From Rhodothermales bacterium (GTDB lineage: Bacteria > Bacteroidota > Rhodothermia > Rhodothermales > Bin80), in the NCBI GenBank assembly GCA_028278205.1, contig JANQES010000076.1, positions 1-48,852 of the forward strand: DNA of 48,852 nucleotides, written 5' to 3'. Position 1 is the stretch's first letter; every line of letters begins with the position of its first letter. Below, piece by piece: positions 42,847 through 48,852 of this stretch. Below the pieces are notes generated by a model. The model saw nothing but the letters and a program-made list of their open reading frames with translations. It made no database searches and was not told the origin of the DNA. Position numbers and translations under genes: made by a program.

Positions 42847-43523
42847 CGATGCGTGTAGCGCTCTTCGGTGCGACAGGCGCCGCCGGCTCCGGCGTGCTGC
42901 GCCAATGTCTTGACGATCCGCGTGTGGCCGAGATCGTAGCCCTCACCCGTCGCCCGCTCGGCGTCGAATCGCCGAAACTCAAAGAGGTGCCCTGTAGCGA
43001 TTTCCTCGATCTGGAACCGCTCAGCGCGCACCTGACCGGCCTCGACGCGTGTTTCTACTGCCTCGGCGTTTCGCAGACGCAGGTGCCGGATCCGGCGAAA
43101 TATCGCGAGATCACGTACGACTTCGCGCTCGCGGCGGCGCAGACGCTCCTCCGGCACAGCCCCGATCACACGTTTCATTTCCTCAGCGGCTCGGGCGCCG
43201 ATCCGACGGGGCGCTCGCGCATCCTCTTCGCCCGCGTCAAGGGTGAAACGGAGGCGGCGCTTCAGGAGTTGGGGCTGGCCGGGATCGTCTGCTGGCGGCC
43301 CGGCTACATCCATCCTCTGCATCCCCGCGAAAACCCGCACTGGAGCGAAGGCCTGACGCGGATGCTCTACCCGCTGCTTCGCGGCTTTGAGGGATTATCC
43401 ATCACGGCAGACGATCTGGGCCGGGCGATGCTTCAGGGCGCCGTGGAGGATCTTCGCGAGGGCGTCATCGAGAACCGGGCGATGCGCGATCTGGCGGGGC
43501 GGTATGAGCGCGCGCCGTCTTAG
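42843..43523 (+). CDS. NAD(P)-binding Rossmann-fold protein (atypical SDR)
   Basis: The 226-residue protein starts MTMRVALFGATGAAGSGVLR with the GATGxxGxG nucleotide-binding motif. FLSGSGADPTGRSRI and a KGETEAAL helix are typical of NAD(P)H-binding atypical SDRs related to YbjT/Fmp52. It lacks a clear YxxxK catalytic pair, so it may be an isomerase, a sensor or a weak reductase. ATG 42843 overlaps the aldo/keto reductase stop as ATGA; an alternative ATG at 42837 gives MGMTMRV. Co-expression with the reductase suggests a shared pathway. Confidence 0.85.
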   Translation: MTMRVALFGATGAAGSGVLRQCLDDPRVAEIVALTRRPLGVESPKLKEVPCSDFLDLEPLSAHLTGLDACFYCLGVSQTQVPDPAKYREITYDFALAAAQTLLRHSPDHTFHFLSGSGADPTGRSRILFARVKGETEAALQELGLAGIVCWRPGYIHPLHPRENPHWSEGLTRMLYPLLRGFEGLSITADDLGRAMLQGAVEDLREGVIENRAMRDLAGRYERAPS

Positions 43524-43529
43524 TCATTT

Positions 43530-43606
43530 GTTTTAACCGCAGAGTTCGCAGAGGGCGCAAAGAGGGATTTTCCTCCGCGTCCTCTGCGAACTCTGCAGTT
43601 AAAAAG
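43530..43606. repeat. Long hairpin of CGCAGAG words
   Basis: TTTTAACCGCAGAGTTCGC and AGAGGGCGCAAAGAGG (43530-43567) form a ~35-bp near-perfect stem with CCTCCGCGTCCTCTGCG then AACTCTGCAGTTAAAAAG (43571-43606). The loop is very short. It lies between the Rossmann gene and the HMG-CoA lyase gene. CCGCAGAGTTCGCAGAGG-type repeats are, from memory, common in Bacteroidota. Confidence 0.8.
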
Positions 43607-43688
43607 AGATTGGATTGCGATGGATTTTTTATCGATGACCCTGCGTTAAAGACGGATCGATTTGACTGTCAAACGAAGGGCCGAAGCT

Positions 43689-44600
43689 ATGCCCATTCTC
43701 CCCAAACGCGTCACGCTCTGCGAAGTCGGTCCGCGCGACGGGTTTCAGTTTGAAGAAAAGCTGATACCGGCAGATCTTAAGGTGGAAGCCATCACCGCCC
43801 TGGCCGATGCGGGGCTGCCCGTCATCCAGGTGACCTCGTTTGTGCATCCGAAGTGGGTGCCGCAGATGGCCCACGCTGAGGAGGTCGTGAGTCGCCTGCC
43901 GGAGCGCGCGGGCGTTCGCTACACCGGCCTGGCCCTCAACACCAGAGGCGTCGAACGGGCCCACGCCGCCGGGCTGCGCTACGTCGATCTCTCGATTGCC
44001 ACCAACGACCGCCACAGCCTCGACAACGCCAACATGACCGTCGCCGACGCCATCGAACAGGCCGAGGCGATGATCCGGCTGGCGCGCGCCCACGGCATGG
44101 AGGCGCAACTCGGCTTCCAGACCGTCTTCGGCTATGCCGCGCCGGGCGACACGCCGCTCGACACCGTCCTCGACATGGCCCGCCGCTTCGCCGACCTCGG
44201 CCTCGAATCGCTCTCGCTGGCCGACTCGACGGGCATGGCGAATCCGGCGATGATCGAAGAGCGCGTGCAGGCCGTCCAATCGGTCATCGGCGATCTGCCG
44301 CTGGTGCTGCACCTGCACGACACGCGCGGGCTGGGGCTGGCGAATGTGGTGGCCGCCCTCGGCTGCGGCGTCACGCGGTTCGACACGTCGCTGGCGGGTA
44401 TGGGCGGGTGTCCGTTTATCCCCGGCGCCACGGGCAACATTTCTACCGAAGACACCGTCTACCTGCTCGATGCCCTCGGCGTCGAAACCGGCATCCGCCT
44501 CGACGCCGTGGCTGCCGTCTCGCGCCGCGTCGAAGACTTCCTCGGCAAGCGGTTTTCGGGCAAGATGCACCGGCTGGCACGGCGGGAGGCAGCGGTTTGA
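43689..44600 (+). CDS. Hydroxymethylglutaryl-CoA lyase family protein
   Basis: The protein is 303 residues. The substrate-binding EVGPRDGFQFE (in place of EVGPRDGLQNE), the metal-binding HLHDTRGLGLANV and the signature GMGGCPFIPGATGN with its catalytic cysteine identify the HMGL branch of the DRE-TIM metallolyases. HMG-CoA lyase cleaves HMG-CoA to acetoacetate and acetyl-CoA at the end of leucine degradation; the F-Q-F variant could indicate a related aldolase. It stands alone here, with no other leucine-degradation genes. ATG 43689 (MPILPKRVTLCEVGP) is used rather than the frame start at 43662. Confidence 0.88.
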   Translation: MPILPKRVTLCEVGPRDGFQFEEKLIPADLKVEAITALADAGLPVIQVTSFVHPKWVPQMAHAEEVVSRLPERAGVRYTGLALNTRGVERAHAAGLRYVDLSIATNDRHSLDNANMTVADAIEQAEAMIRLARAHGMEAQLGFQTVFGYAAPGDTPLDTVLDMARRFADLGLESLSLADSTGMANPAMIEERVQAVQSVIGDLPLVLHLHDTRGLGLANVVAALGCGVTRFDTSLAGMGGCPFIPGATGNISTEDTVYLLDALGVETGIRLDAVAAVSRRVEDFLGKRFSGKMHRLARREAAV

Positions 44601-44631
44601 GACCAGGCGTTAGTGTGACGCCAACCGTTGG

Positions 44632-44659
44632 TAGAGACGTTACATGTAACGTCTCTACG
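44632..44659. repeat. 28-bp perfect palindrome
   Basis: GTAGAGACGTTACA (44632-44645) is followed immediately by its reverse complement TGTAACGTCTCTAC (44646-44659), with no loop. It lies between the HMG-CoA lyase and zinc-ribbon genes. From memory, palindromes with GTAGAGACG ends are abundant in cyanobacterial genomes and found elsewhere, consistent with a MITE or REP-type repeat. Confidence 0.8.
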
Positions 44660-44712
44660 GCGTGGATGATACTGACGAATCACGCGCATCAGATCATCAC
44701 AACATCCTGCCC

Positions 44713-44949
44713 ATGAAACCCATCAATACTACCTGCCCCGAGTGTGGCGGAGCCATGGTCGAAGGCTTCCTGCTCGATATCGCTCAGGGGCTTAACCTGC
44801 CGACGTCCTGGGTGGAGGAGCCGCCGGAGAAGAGCTTCTGGACGGGCACCAAGGTGAAGGGCAAGGAAAAGCTGCCCGTGCAAACCTATCGCTGCGCCGC
44901 CTGTGGCTTCTTGAAATCGTACGCGCGGGCGAAGGAAGAGGGCGAATAG
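44713..44949 (+). CDS. Small zinc-ribbon protein
   Basis: The 78 residues have paired zinc-binding cysteines, CPECGGAM at ~8-15 and CAACGFLKSY near 60, separated by a segment with SFWTGTKVKGKEKLPVQTYR. The arrangement matches small zinc-ribbon proteins of the DUF6487 type as I recall them; function is unknown. ATG 44713 (MKPINTTCPEC) is preferred to the frame start at 44662. The TAG stop (44947-44949) is part of the first word of the following hairpin repeat. Confidence 0.75.
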   Translation: MKPINTTCPECGGAMVEGFLLDIAQGLNLPTSWVEEPPEKSFWTGTKVKGKEKLPVQTYRCAACGFLKSYARAKEEGE

Positions 44950-45024
44950 GCAAATGGGCAAATTGCAAGGGGGCAAATGGGCAAATCATTCTTGCCATTT
45001 GCCATTTGCCCATTTGCAAAATTC
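44946..45024. repeat. GGGCAAAT-word hairpin element
   Basis: The left arm at 44947-44986 is TAGGCAAATGGGCAAATTGC and then GGGGGCAAATGGGCAAAT. The right arm at 44991-45024 is TTGCCATTTGCCATTTGCCC, then ATTTGCAAAATTCC. The arms are complementary with a 4-base loop. It spans from the zinc-ribbon stop codon to ~17 bases before the next gene's start. Confidence 0.8.
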
Positions 45025-45041
45025 CAAAAAAGGAGGACGCC

Positions 45042-45554
45042 ATGACCACACATCCCCGCATCATCCTCCCGCTGATCTTGCTCCTCTGCGGCGTCTCGGC
45101 GACGGCAGCGACGGCGCAGTCTGAGATGGAACGCGAACGCCAATCGCTGCGCGGCGTCGATGGCTTCTACCTCTCGCTCAACACCGTCGGCGATGCCTCG
45201 GTGCAAGACTCGCTCGACTTTGCGCAGTTGCACCACGACCTGCGGGCGAGCCTCCAGAACGCCGGCCTGCCGGTGTGGCCCGAAGGCAACGTCGGCGCCG
45301 CCGACCGGGTGCCGTATCTGCACGTACACGTCAACACCGTGCATGCGGGGCGGGGGTTGTATCCGTTCGGCGTCGAGATCCGGTTTTACCAGGCGGTGCG
45401 GCTGGAGCGCGACGCCTCGGCGCCGACGGTGGCGGCGACGTGGGCCACCAGCATCGTCGGCCTCGCCTCCTACGACCACCTCGGCATCATCCCGGAGGCG
45501 GCCCTGGTCCTGTTGGACGATTTCATCGAGGATTTCCAGGGGATCAACCCGTAG
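45042..45554 (+). CDS. Secreted protein, unknown function
   Basis: The 170-residue protein has a signal peptide (LPLILLLCGVSATAATAQS). The mature part has beta-rich segments (GVDGFYLSLNTVGDASV; VPYLHVHVNTVHAGRGLYPF; GVEIRFYQAVRLERDAS) and a C-terminal helix (EAALVLLDDFIEDFQGINP). It is not recognised. The periodic D.L.FAQLHHDLRASLQNAGL helix recalls the lipoproteins at 25360-26924 only loosely. A strong ribosome site (AAAGGAGGACGCC then ATG) stands out in this genome and fixes the start at 45042. It is followed by the minisatellite region. Confidence 0.65.
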   Translation: MTTHPRIILPLILLLCGVSATAATAQSEMERERQSLRGVDGFYLSLNTVGDASVQDSLDFAQLHHDLRASLQNAGLPVWPEGNVGAADRVPYLHVHVNTVHAGRGLYPFGVEIRFYQAVRLERDASAPTVAATWATSIVGLASYDHLGIIPEAALVLLDDFIEDFQGINP

Positions 45555-45599
45555 CCGCCCTCCCGGCTCGACGACATATCATGCCGGACCATTAAAATG

Positions 45600-45767
45600 T
45601 GGCTCCGGGGCACGAAGAAATGGCTCCGGAGCAGAAATAAATCATTCAGACGCAGGAAGAAATGGCTCCGAGGCATCAAAAAATCGTTCTGAGGCATCAA
45701 GAAATGGCTCCGGGGCACGAAGAAATGACTCAGGAGCAAAGAAAAATGGCTCCGGAGCAGTGATTGA
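45600..45767. repeat. 21-bp tandem minisatellite, eight units
   Basis: Eight consecutive 21-base units fill 45600-45767 with no change in length. Most read like TGGCTCCGGGGCACGAAGAA plus A. Units 3 and 5 begin TCATTC or TCGTTC instead. Because 21 is a multiple of 3, every frame gives a 7-residue repeat: on the plus strand NGSGARR-like, on the minus strand RSHFFVP-like, with a minus-strand frame open across the array. It lies in the 423-base gap between the secreted-protein gene and the LRR remnant; the flanks 45555-45599 and 45768-45977 show nothing else. Confidence 0.85.
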
Positions 45768-45977
45768 TCAAAATCTGACGGGGAATCATCAAAATAAGGG
45801 GAGGAAAACATGCTTTCCTCTGCAGAAATATCATCTTGATAGGCATATCACCGAGCCGATGAGGCACCGGGATGACATCCTGACATTTTCTCGATGCGAT
45901 GCAGGAGCCTCGCTCTTGTCTCGCTGGATTGATATGTTTGTGCGGGAGATGATTGCGCTATCATTCAGAGCGATGCC

Positions 45978-46196
45978 ATGACAGAGCAAGAAGTCCTGCA
46001 AATCATCGAAGAGGCGAAGAGGGACCAGTGGATATATTTGGATCTCTCAGACAAGGGCCTAAAACCGTCCATACGTCCACACCTCGCTACGCACTCCTTT
46101 TGTAGGGACATCCCCCTCTTGCATCTCGGACGAATACCCTACAAACAGCGTGAGGGATTGCCTGTCAACACCCACACGGCCAACTCCTTAGCGTAG
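45978..46196 (+). pseudogene. Truncated start of a leucine-rich-repeat protein gene
   Basis: The first ~28 codons, MTEQEVLQIIEEAKRDQWIY then LDLSDKGL, match the typical opening of bacterial leucine-rich-repeat proteins (helical cap followed by LDLS..GL). After that the translation loses the pattern (KPSIRPHLATHSFCRDIPLL) and stops at 72 codons, with no further LRR nearby. It is probably the 5' fragment of a deleted gene. The DNA around it is less GC-rich than the average. A long-arm inverted pair CTGCTCCG/CGGAGCAG follows at 46215-46258. Confidence 0.55.
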
Positions 46197-46289
46197 GATA
46201 GGCGTGGTTTCTGCCTGCTCCGTAGCCCTCAGGCCGAGGCGGCCCGGCCCCGGAGCAGTTCTTGACAACCCTAAAAAACCCCCGAAACC

Positions 46290-46736
46290 ATGAACGAATC
46301 ACGATATCACATACATTCCAGCAAGGCGCTCGTGGGCGTGGTGGCGCTGTTGTTGGTCGGCTTCGTCGTGCTGGCCGGCTGCGTCGAGACCCCGGCGCCG
46401 CACGATCCGCTGGCCAGCGGCCAGGCCTCCTACGAAGCCTATTGCGCGAGCTGCCATGGCGACGGCCACGGCCTGGGCCAACTCGTCAGCGATCTGAAAA
46501 CCCTGCCGGCGGATCTGACGGAGTTGAGCCTGCGTAACGACGGCGTCTTTCCGACAGAAGCCGTCTTCCAGGCCATCGACGGGCGGAAGCTGATCCCCGA
46601 ACACGGCACGCGCGAGATGCCCATCTGGGGCAACATCTGGGGCTACGAAGAAGGCACTCCGGTCCCGCAAGAAGTCGTCGATCAGCGCATCAACGAACTC
46701 GTCGAATACATCCGATCCATTCAGGAAACAAGCTGA
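46290..46736 (+). CDS. c-type cytochrome lipoprotein
   Basis: The protein is 148 residues. A lipoprotein signal with lipobox VLAGC places the lipidated cysteine at 31. The haem-binding C52ASCH56 follows SGQASYEAY, and a probable axial Met lies in TREMPIWGNIWG. It would carry electrons at the outer face of the membrane. The C-terminal half (VFQAIDGRK and QRINELVEYIRSIQE) is nearly identical to the gene at 46837, so the two are a tandem duplication. The terminal oxidase or donor is not encoded nearby. Confidence 0.9.
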   Translation: MNESRYHIHSSKALVGVVALLLVGFVVLAGCVETPAPHDPLASGQASYEAYCASCHGDGHGLGQLVSDLKTLPADLTELSLRNDGVFPTEAVFQAIDGRKLIPEHGTREMPIWGNIWGYEEGTPVPQEVVDQRINELVEYIRSIQETS

Positions 46737-46836
46737 TCGAGGAGGGATCGTTCTGTCATTTAATCCTTGTGGTTATTAGTTTAGGGCGAGCAAACCGGAG
46801 TCCTTCATCATCGACCCCCACAAACCGCCTTAAACT

Positions 46837-47304
46837 ATGACCAGACCACACGCGCAGATGCATCCCGTCACGGTGTTCTTGTGTATGGCCCTGTTGTTGG
46901 CCGGCAGCGTTGTGATGCTGGCCGGGTGCGCCGAAGAGCAAGCGCAGCCCGCCGCCGAGGAGCCGCAAGCCAGCATAGACCCTATTGCCAGCGGCAAGGC
47001 GTCATATGAGAAATTTTGCCAGGGCTGCCACGGCGAAGACGGCAAAGGCACCGGCGAACTCGGAACGGACCTGGCTACAGCGCCGGCTGATCTGACCCAG
47101 TTGTCGGCCCGCTACGGGAGTTTCCCGGTGGATTCGGTGTATCAGGCCATCGACGGGCGTAAGGATGTCGAAGCGCACGGCCCGCGCGAGATGCCCGTCT
47201 GGGGCAACATCTGGGGCGAAGAAGGCGGCGAGCCGGTCGCAGACGACATCATCGAAAAGCGCATCAACGAACTCGTCGAATACATCCGGTCTATCCAGGA
47301 ATAA
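46837..47304 (+). CDS. c-type cytochrome lipoprotein, tandem paralogue
   Basis: The protein is 155 residues. Lipobox MLAGC has Cys31, and the haem motif C61QGCH65 follows SGKASYEKF. The probable axial Met is in PREMPVWGNIWG, and RINELVEYIRSIQE ends it. An alanine/glutamate-rich linker (EEQAQPAAEEPQ) between lipid anchor and haem domain is longer than in the first copy, so it could reach a more distant partner. It lies 100 bases downstream of its paralogue with no terminator between, so the pair is probably one unit ending at the terminator at 47346-47392. Confidence 0.9.
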   Translation: MTRPHAQMHPVTVFLCMALLLAGSVVMLAGCAEEQAQPAAEEPQASIDPIASGKASYEKFCQGCHGEDGKGTGELGTDLATAPADLTQLSARYGSFPVDSVYQAIDGRKDVEAHGPREMPVWGNIWGEEGGEPVADDIIEKRINELVEYIRSIQE

Positions 47305-47345
47305 GACGGCAGCGCCGCGTCGGGCGTTCTGCTGATTTTTGTCCG

Positions 47346-47392
47346 GGGCTTCTCTGAGGTTTAACATCTCCGAGAAGCCCTTCTTATTTTTT
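47346..47392 (+). terminator. Rho-independent terminator after the cytochrome genes
   Basis: GGGCTTCTC (47346-47354) pairs with GAGAAGCCC (47372-47380), extended inside by GAGG and CTCC, and is followed by TTCTTATTTTTT. It separates the cytochrome pair from hisE. Confidence 0.88.
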
Positions 47393-47438
47393 GGAACTAT
47401 CTTGCGCGCATCATCCGGCAGCGCAATCCCACGGGAGC

Positions 47439-47702
47439 ATGAAACGTTTCGACGAGTTATTTGCGGAATTACAACACAAAGCCGCCACGGGCGATCCGAA
47501 CTCCGGGACGGTCAAGGCGTTGGCGCAAGGCAAACACGCCATCGGCAAGAAGATCCTCGAAGAAGCCGGCGAAGTGTGGATGGCCGCCGAGTACGAAGGC
47601 CGCGACAAGACCGCCGAGGAGATCTCCCAACTACTCTATCACATCCAGGTGATGATGCTCGCCTGCGACCTGACCCTGGACGATGTCTATCGTTACCTGT
47701 GA
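47439..47702 (+). CDS. Phosphoribosyl-ATP pyrophosphatase
   Basis: HisE hydrolyses phosphoribosyl-ATP to phosphoribosyl-AMP, the second step of histidine synthesis. The 87 residues are the usual size for a free His[21 protein letters not shown] precedes the MazG-like metal-binding helices [20 protein letters not shown] and [19 protein letters not shown]. Many Bacteroidota carry a fused HisIE; here HisE stands alone. ATG 47439 is chosen over the open frame from 47391 because it begins the conserved region and follows GGGAG. hisG is 47 bases downstream, so the two form an operon of consecutive pathway steps. Confidence 0.95.
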   Translation: MKRFDELFAELQHKAATGDPNSGTVKALAQGKHAIGKKILEEAGEVWMAAEYEGRDKTAEEISQLLYHIQVMMLACDLTLDDVYRYL

Positions 47703-47724
47703 GGTAGCGCCAACCGAAATTCGA

Positions 47725-47748
47725 TTTCGAATTACCTGAAATTCGAAA
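47725..47748 (+). promoter_or_regulatory. Hairpin abutting the hisG start
   Basis: TTTCGAATT (47725-47733) and AATTCGAAA (47740-47748) form a perfect 9-bp stem with a 6-base loop, ending one base before the hisG ATG. GAAATTCGA-like words are repeated on both sides (47715-47747). It would occlude the ribosome-binding region of hisG, or it may be a small word-repeat element in the hisE-hisG gap. Confidence 0.45.
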
Positions 47749-47749
47749 A

Positions 47750-48598
47750 ATGCTTCAGATAGCCCTCCCTAATAAGGGCGCGCTGGCCGAAGGCGCCGTC
47801 GAACTCGTCCGCGAGGCCGGTTATCGATGCCGCCGCGCCGGGCGCGAACTGACAGTGCGCGACACCGAAAACGAGGTCACTTTTCTCTTTTTACGACCGC
47901 GCGACATCGCCGTCTACGTCAGCAACGGCGTGCTCGACCTCGGCATCACCGGGCGCGACATGCTCATCGATAGCCGGGCTGATCTGGAGGAACTGCTGTC
48001 GCTGCGTTTCGGCAAGGCGCGCTTTTTTTATGCTGTGCCGCAAGACAGCGCCCTCACCCCAGACACCCTCGGCGGCCTGCGGATCGCCACGTCGTATACC
48101 CATCTGGTGGCGCGGGATCTGGCCGAGCGCGGCGTCGAGGCGCAGGTGGTGCCGCTCGACGGGGCGGTCGAGATCTCCATCCAACTCGGCGTGGCCGATG
48201 TCATCGCCGACGTGGTGCAGACCGGGCGGACGCTCGAAGAAGCCGGCCTCAAGACCGTCGGCGATCCGATTCTAGAGACCGAGGCCATCCTGGTGGCGCG
48301 CAGCCGCGCCGCCGCCGAGCACAACAGCATCCGCCTGTTCATCGAGCGCCTGCGGGGCATCATCGTCGCGCGGGAGTATGTGATGGTCGAGTATGATTGT
48401 CCGGAGGCGCACCTCGAAGCCGCCTGCGTCATCACGCCCGGCATCGAGTCGCCGACGGTGGCGCCGTTGAGCAAGCCGGGCTGGGTGGCCGTCAAAGCCA
48501 TGGCCCGCCGCCGCGACACCAACCGCATCATGGACGCCCTGTCAGATCTCGGCGCCAAAGGCATCATCATCACCGACATCAGGACGTGTAGGATTTAG
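47750..48598 (+). CDS. ATP phosphoribosyltransferase, long form
   Basis: HisG joins ATP and PRPP in the committed, histidine-inhibited first step of histidine synthesis. The 282 residues are the long form with its own regulatory ACT-like C-terminal domain, so HisZ is not needed. Visible motifs are LQIALPNKGAL at the start, the GVLDLGITGRDMLID segment, the PRPP-binding DVIADVVQTGRTLEEAGL and the C-terminal ESPTVAPLSKPGWVAVKAMA regulatory region. The start is ATG 47750, within a base of a small hairpin. The last codons and TAG stop (48596-48598) are part of the GATTTTG repeat words that follow. Confidence 0.96.
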   Translation: MLQIALPNKGALAEGAVELVREAGYRCRRAGRELTVRDTENEVTFLFLRPRDIAVYVSNGVLDLGITGRDMLIDSRADLEELLSLRFGKARFFYAVPQDSALTPDTLGGLRIATSYTHLVARDLAERGVEAQVVPLDGAVEISIQLGVADVIADVVQTGRTLEEAGLKTVGDPILETEAILVARSRAAAEHNSIRLFIERLRGIIVAREYVMVEYDCPEAHLEAACVITPGIESPTVAPLSKPGWVAVKAMARRRDTNRIMDALSDLGAKGIIITDIRTCRI

Positions 48599-48756
48599 AT
48601 TTTGGATTTTAGATTTTGGATTTTAGATTTTGGATTTTGGATTGTTTACTTCCACCCATTCCAATAATCGAATAAGTCGCGACGGTTGGAGCCGCCGAGG
48701 CTTTTTCGGTTGTTGAAGACGGCTCTACAAGCGACCAATCCAAAATCCAAAATCGG
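48591..48756. repeat. GATTTTG-word hairpin element with degenerate inner stem (copy A6)
   Basis: The left arm at 48591-48644 is seven words (GATTTAG, then GATTTTG and GATTTTA alternating), beginning inside the hisG coding end. The right arm at 48735-48756 is CCAATCCAAAATCCAAAATC. The inner stem at 48666-48711 (AATCGAATAAGTCGCGACGG against CCGCCGAGGCTTTTTCGGTT) has several mismatches but keeps the layout of the other copies. Confidence 0.8.
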
Positions 48757-48788
48757 TCATGATCAAAAGGTGTTGATGGCTGCAATAA

Positions 48789-48828
48789 CCGCCCCCTTGA
48801 GGGGGCTGTCGCGCAGCGACTGGGGGTG
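48789..48828. repeat. Small palindromes of the CCCCCTTGAGGGGG type
   Basis: CCGCCCCCTTGAGGGGGC (48789-48806) and GTCGCGCAGCGAC (48808-48820) are adjacent hairpins, followed by GGGGGTGTAAAC and its near-complement GTTTTACACCC up to the window end. The first resembles the core of the element at 38842-38999 and a short stretch near 19163. Confidence 0.6.
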
Positions 48829-48852
48829 TAAACAAACCGTTTTACACCCTCC

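Noticed and set aside
45470..45811. Minus-strand frame across the 21-bp minisatellite as a real gene
   Set aside because: It is open only because the unit length is a multiple of three. There is no ribosome site and no sequence beyond the repeat that looks coding. The array is reported as a repeat instead.
46215..46258. CTGCTCCG/CGGAGCAG inverted pair as a terminator
   Set aside because: The arms are 28 bases apart and no T-tract follows on either strand.

Overview
The window is a high-GC bacterial chromosome segment, most likely from a marine or halophilic Bacteroidota/Rhodothermota lineage (Rhodothermales-like). The basis is two secreted proteins ending in type IX secretion (T9SS) sorting domains, many lipoproteins with Bacteroidota-style lipoboxes, sparse Shine-Dalgarno use, GC-rich codon usage and the core-gene types. 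No rRNA, tRNA, CRISPR array or prophage was found.

Layout. 1-876: AT-richer DNA with one small membrane-protein gene. 877-10828, minus strand: a beta-propeller/amidohydrolase fusion, a DUF11-repeat T9SS cargo, a TPR lipoprotein, a small membrane protein, fabF and acpP. 11187-18349, plus strand: metK, a 1397-residue M36-type T9SS metalloprotease, and a membrane protein with an ABC ATPase. 18397-21168: a small membrane operon, sahH and fdxA. 21169-26924: three paralogous lipoproteins around an O-antigen-ligase/TPR fusion. 26988-33830: an orphan HigA-type antitoxin, ruvB split by an intein in its Walker A motif, a DUF3109-like protein, rpoN and a class-V aminotransferase. 34137-38753: small and membrane proteins, an M1 aminopeptidase, a ferritin-like protein and a MarR regulator. 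39175-44949: an oxidoreductase run (SDR, MBL-fold hydrolase, aldo/keto reductase, Rossmann protein, HMG-CoA lyase) and a zinc ribbon. 45042-48598: a secreted protein, a 21-bp minisatellite beside a decayed LRR gene, twin c-type cytochrome lipoproteins, hisE and hisG.

metK and sahH belong to the S-adenosylmethionine cycle, acpP/fabF to fatty-acid synthesis, and hisE/hisG to the first steps of histidine synthesis. The lipoproteins, T9SS cargos, Wzy-like ligase and peptidases point to a busy cell envelope.

The most unusual content is between the genes. Many intergenic gaps hold a long imperfect hairpin whose two arms are tandem copies of a 7- or 8-base word. The words differ between elements (GATTTTG, TGCGTAT, ACGTGAA, GTGTTATA, CTCCGACT, TGGGCAAA and others), but the design is constant. 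In the GATTTTG family an inner GC-rich stem with A/T flanks makes a terminator-like hairpin readable in both directions, and one pair of copies shows a compensatory base change. The elements often start on or next to a stop codon, sometimes supplying it. One copy lies in frame inside the metalloprotease gene. This looks like a repeat system that generates or spreads hairpin/terminator cassettes at gene ends.
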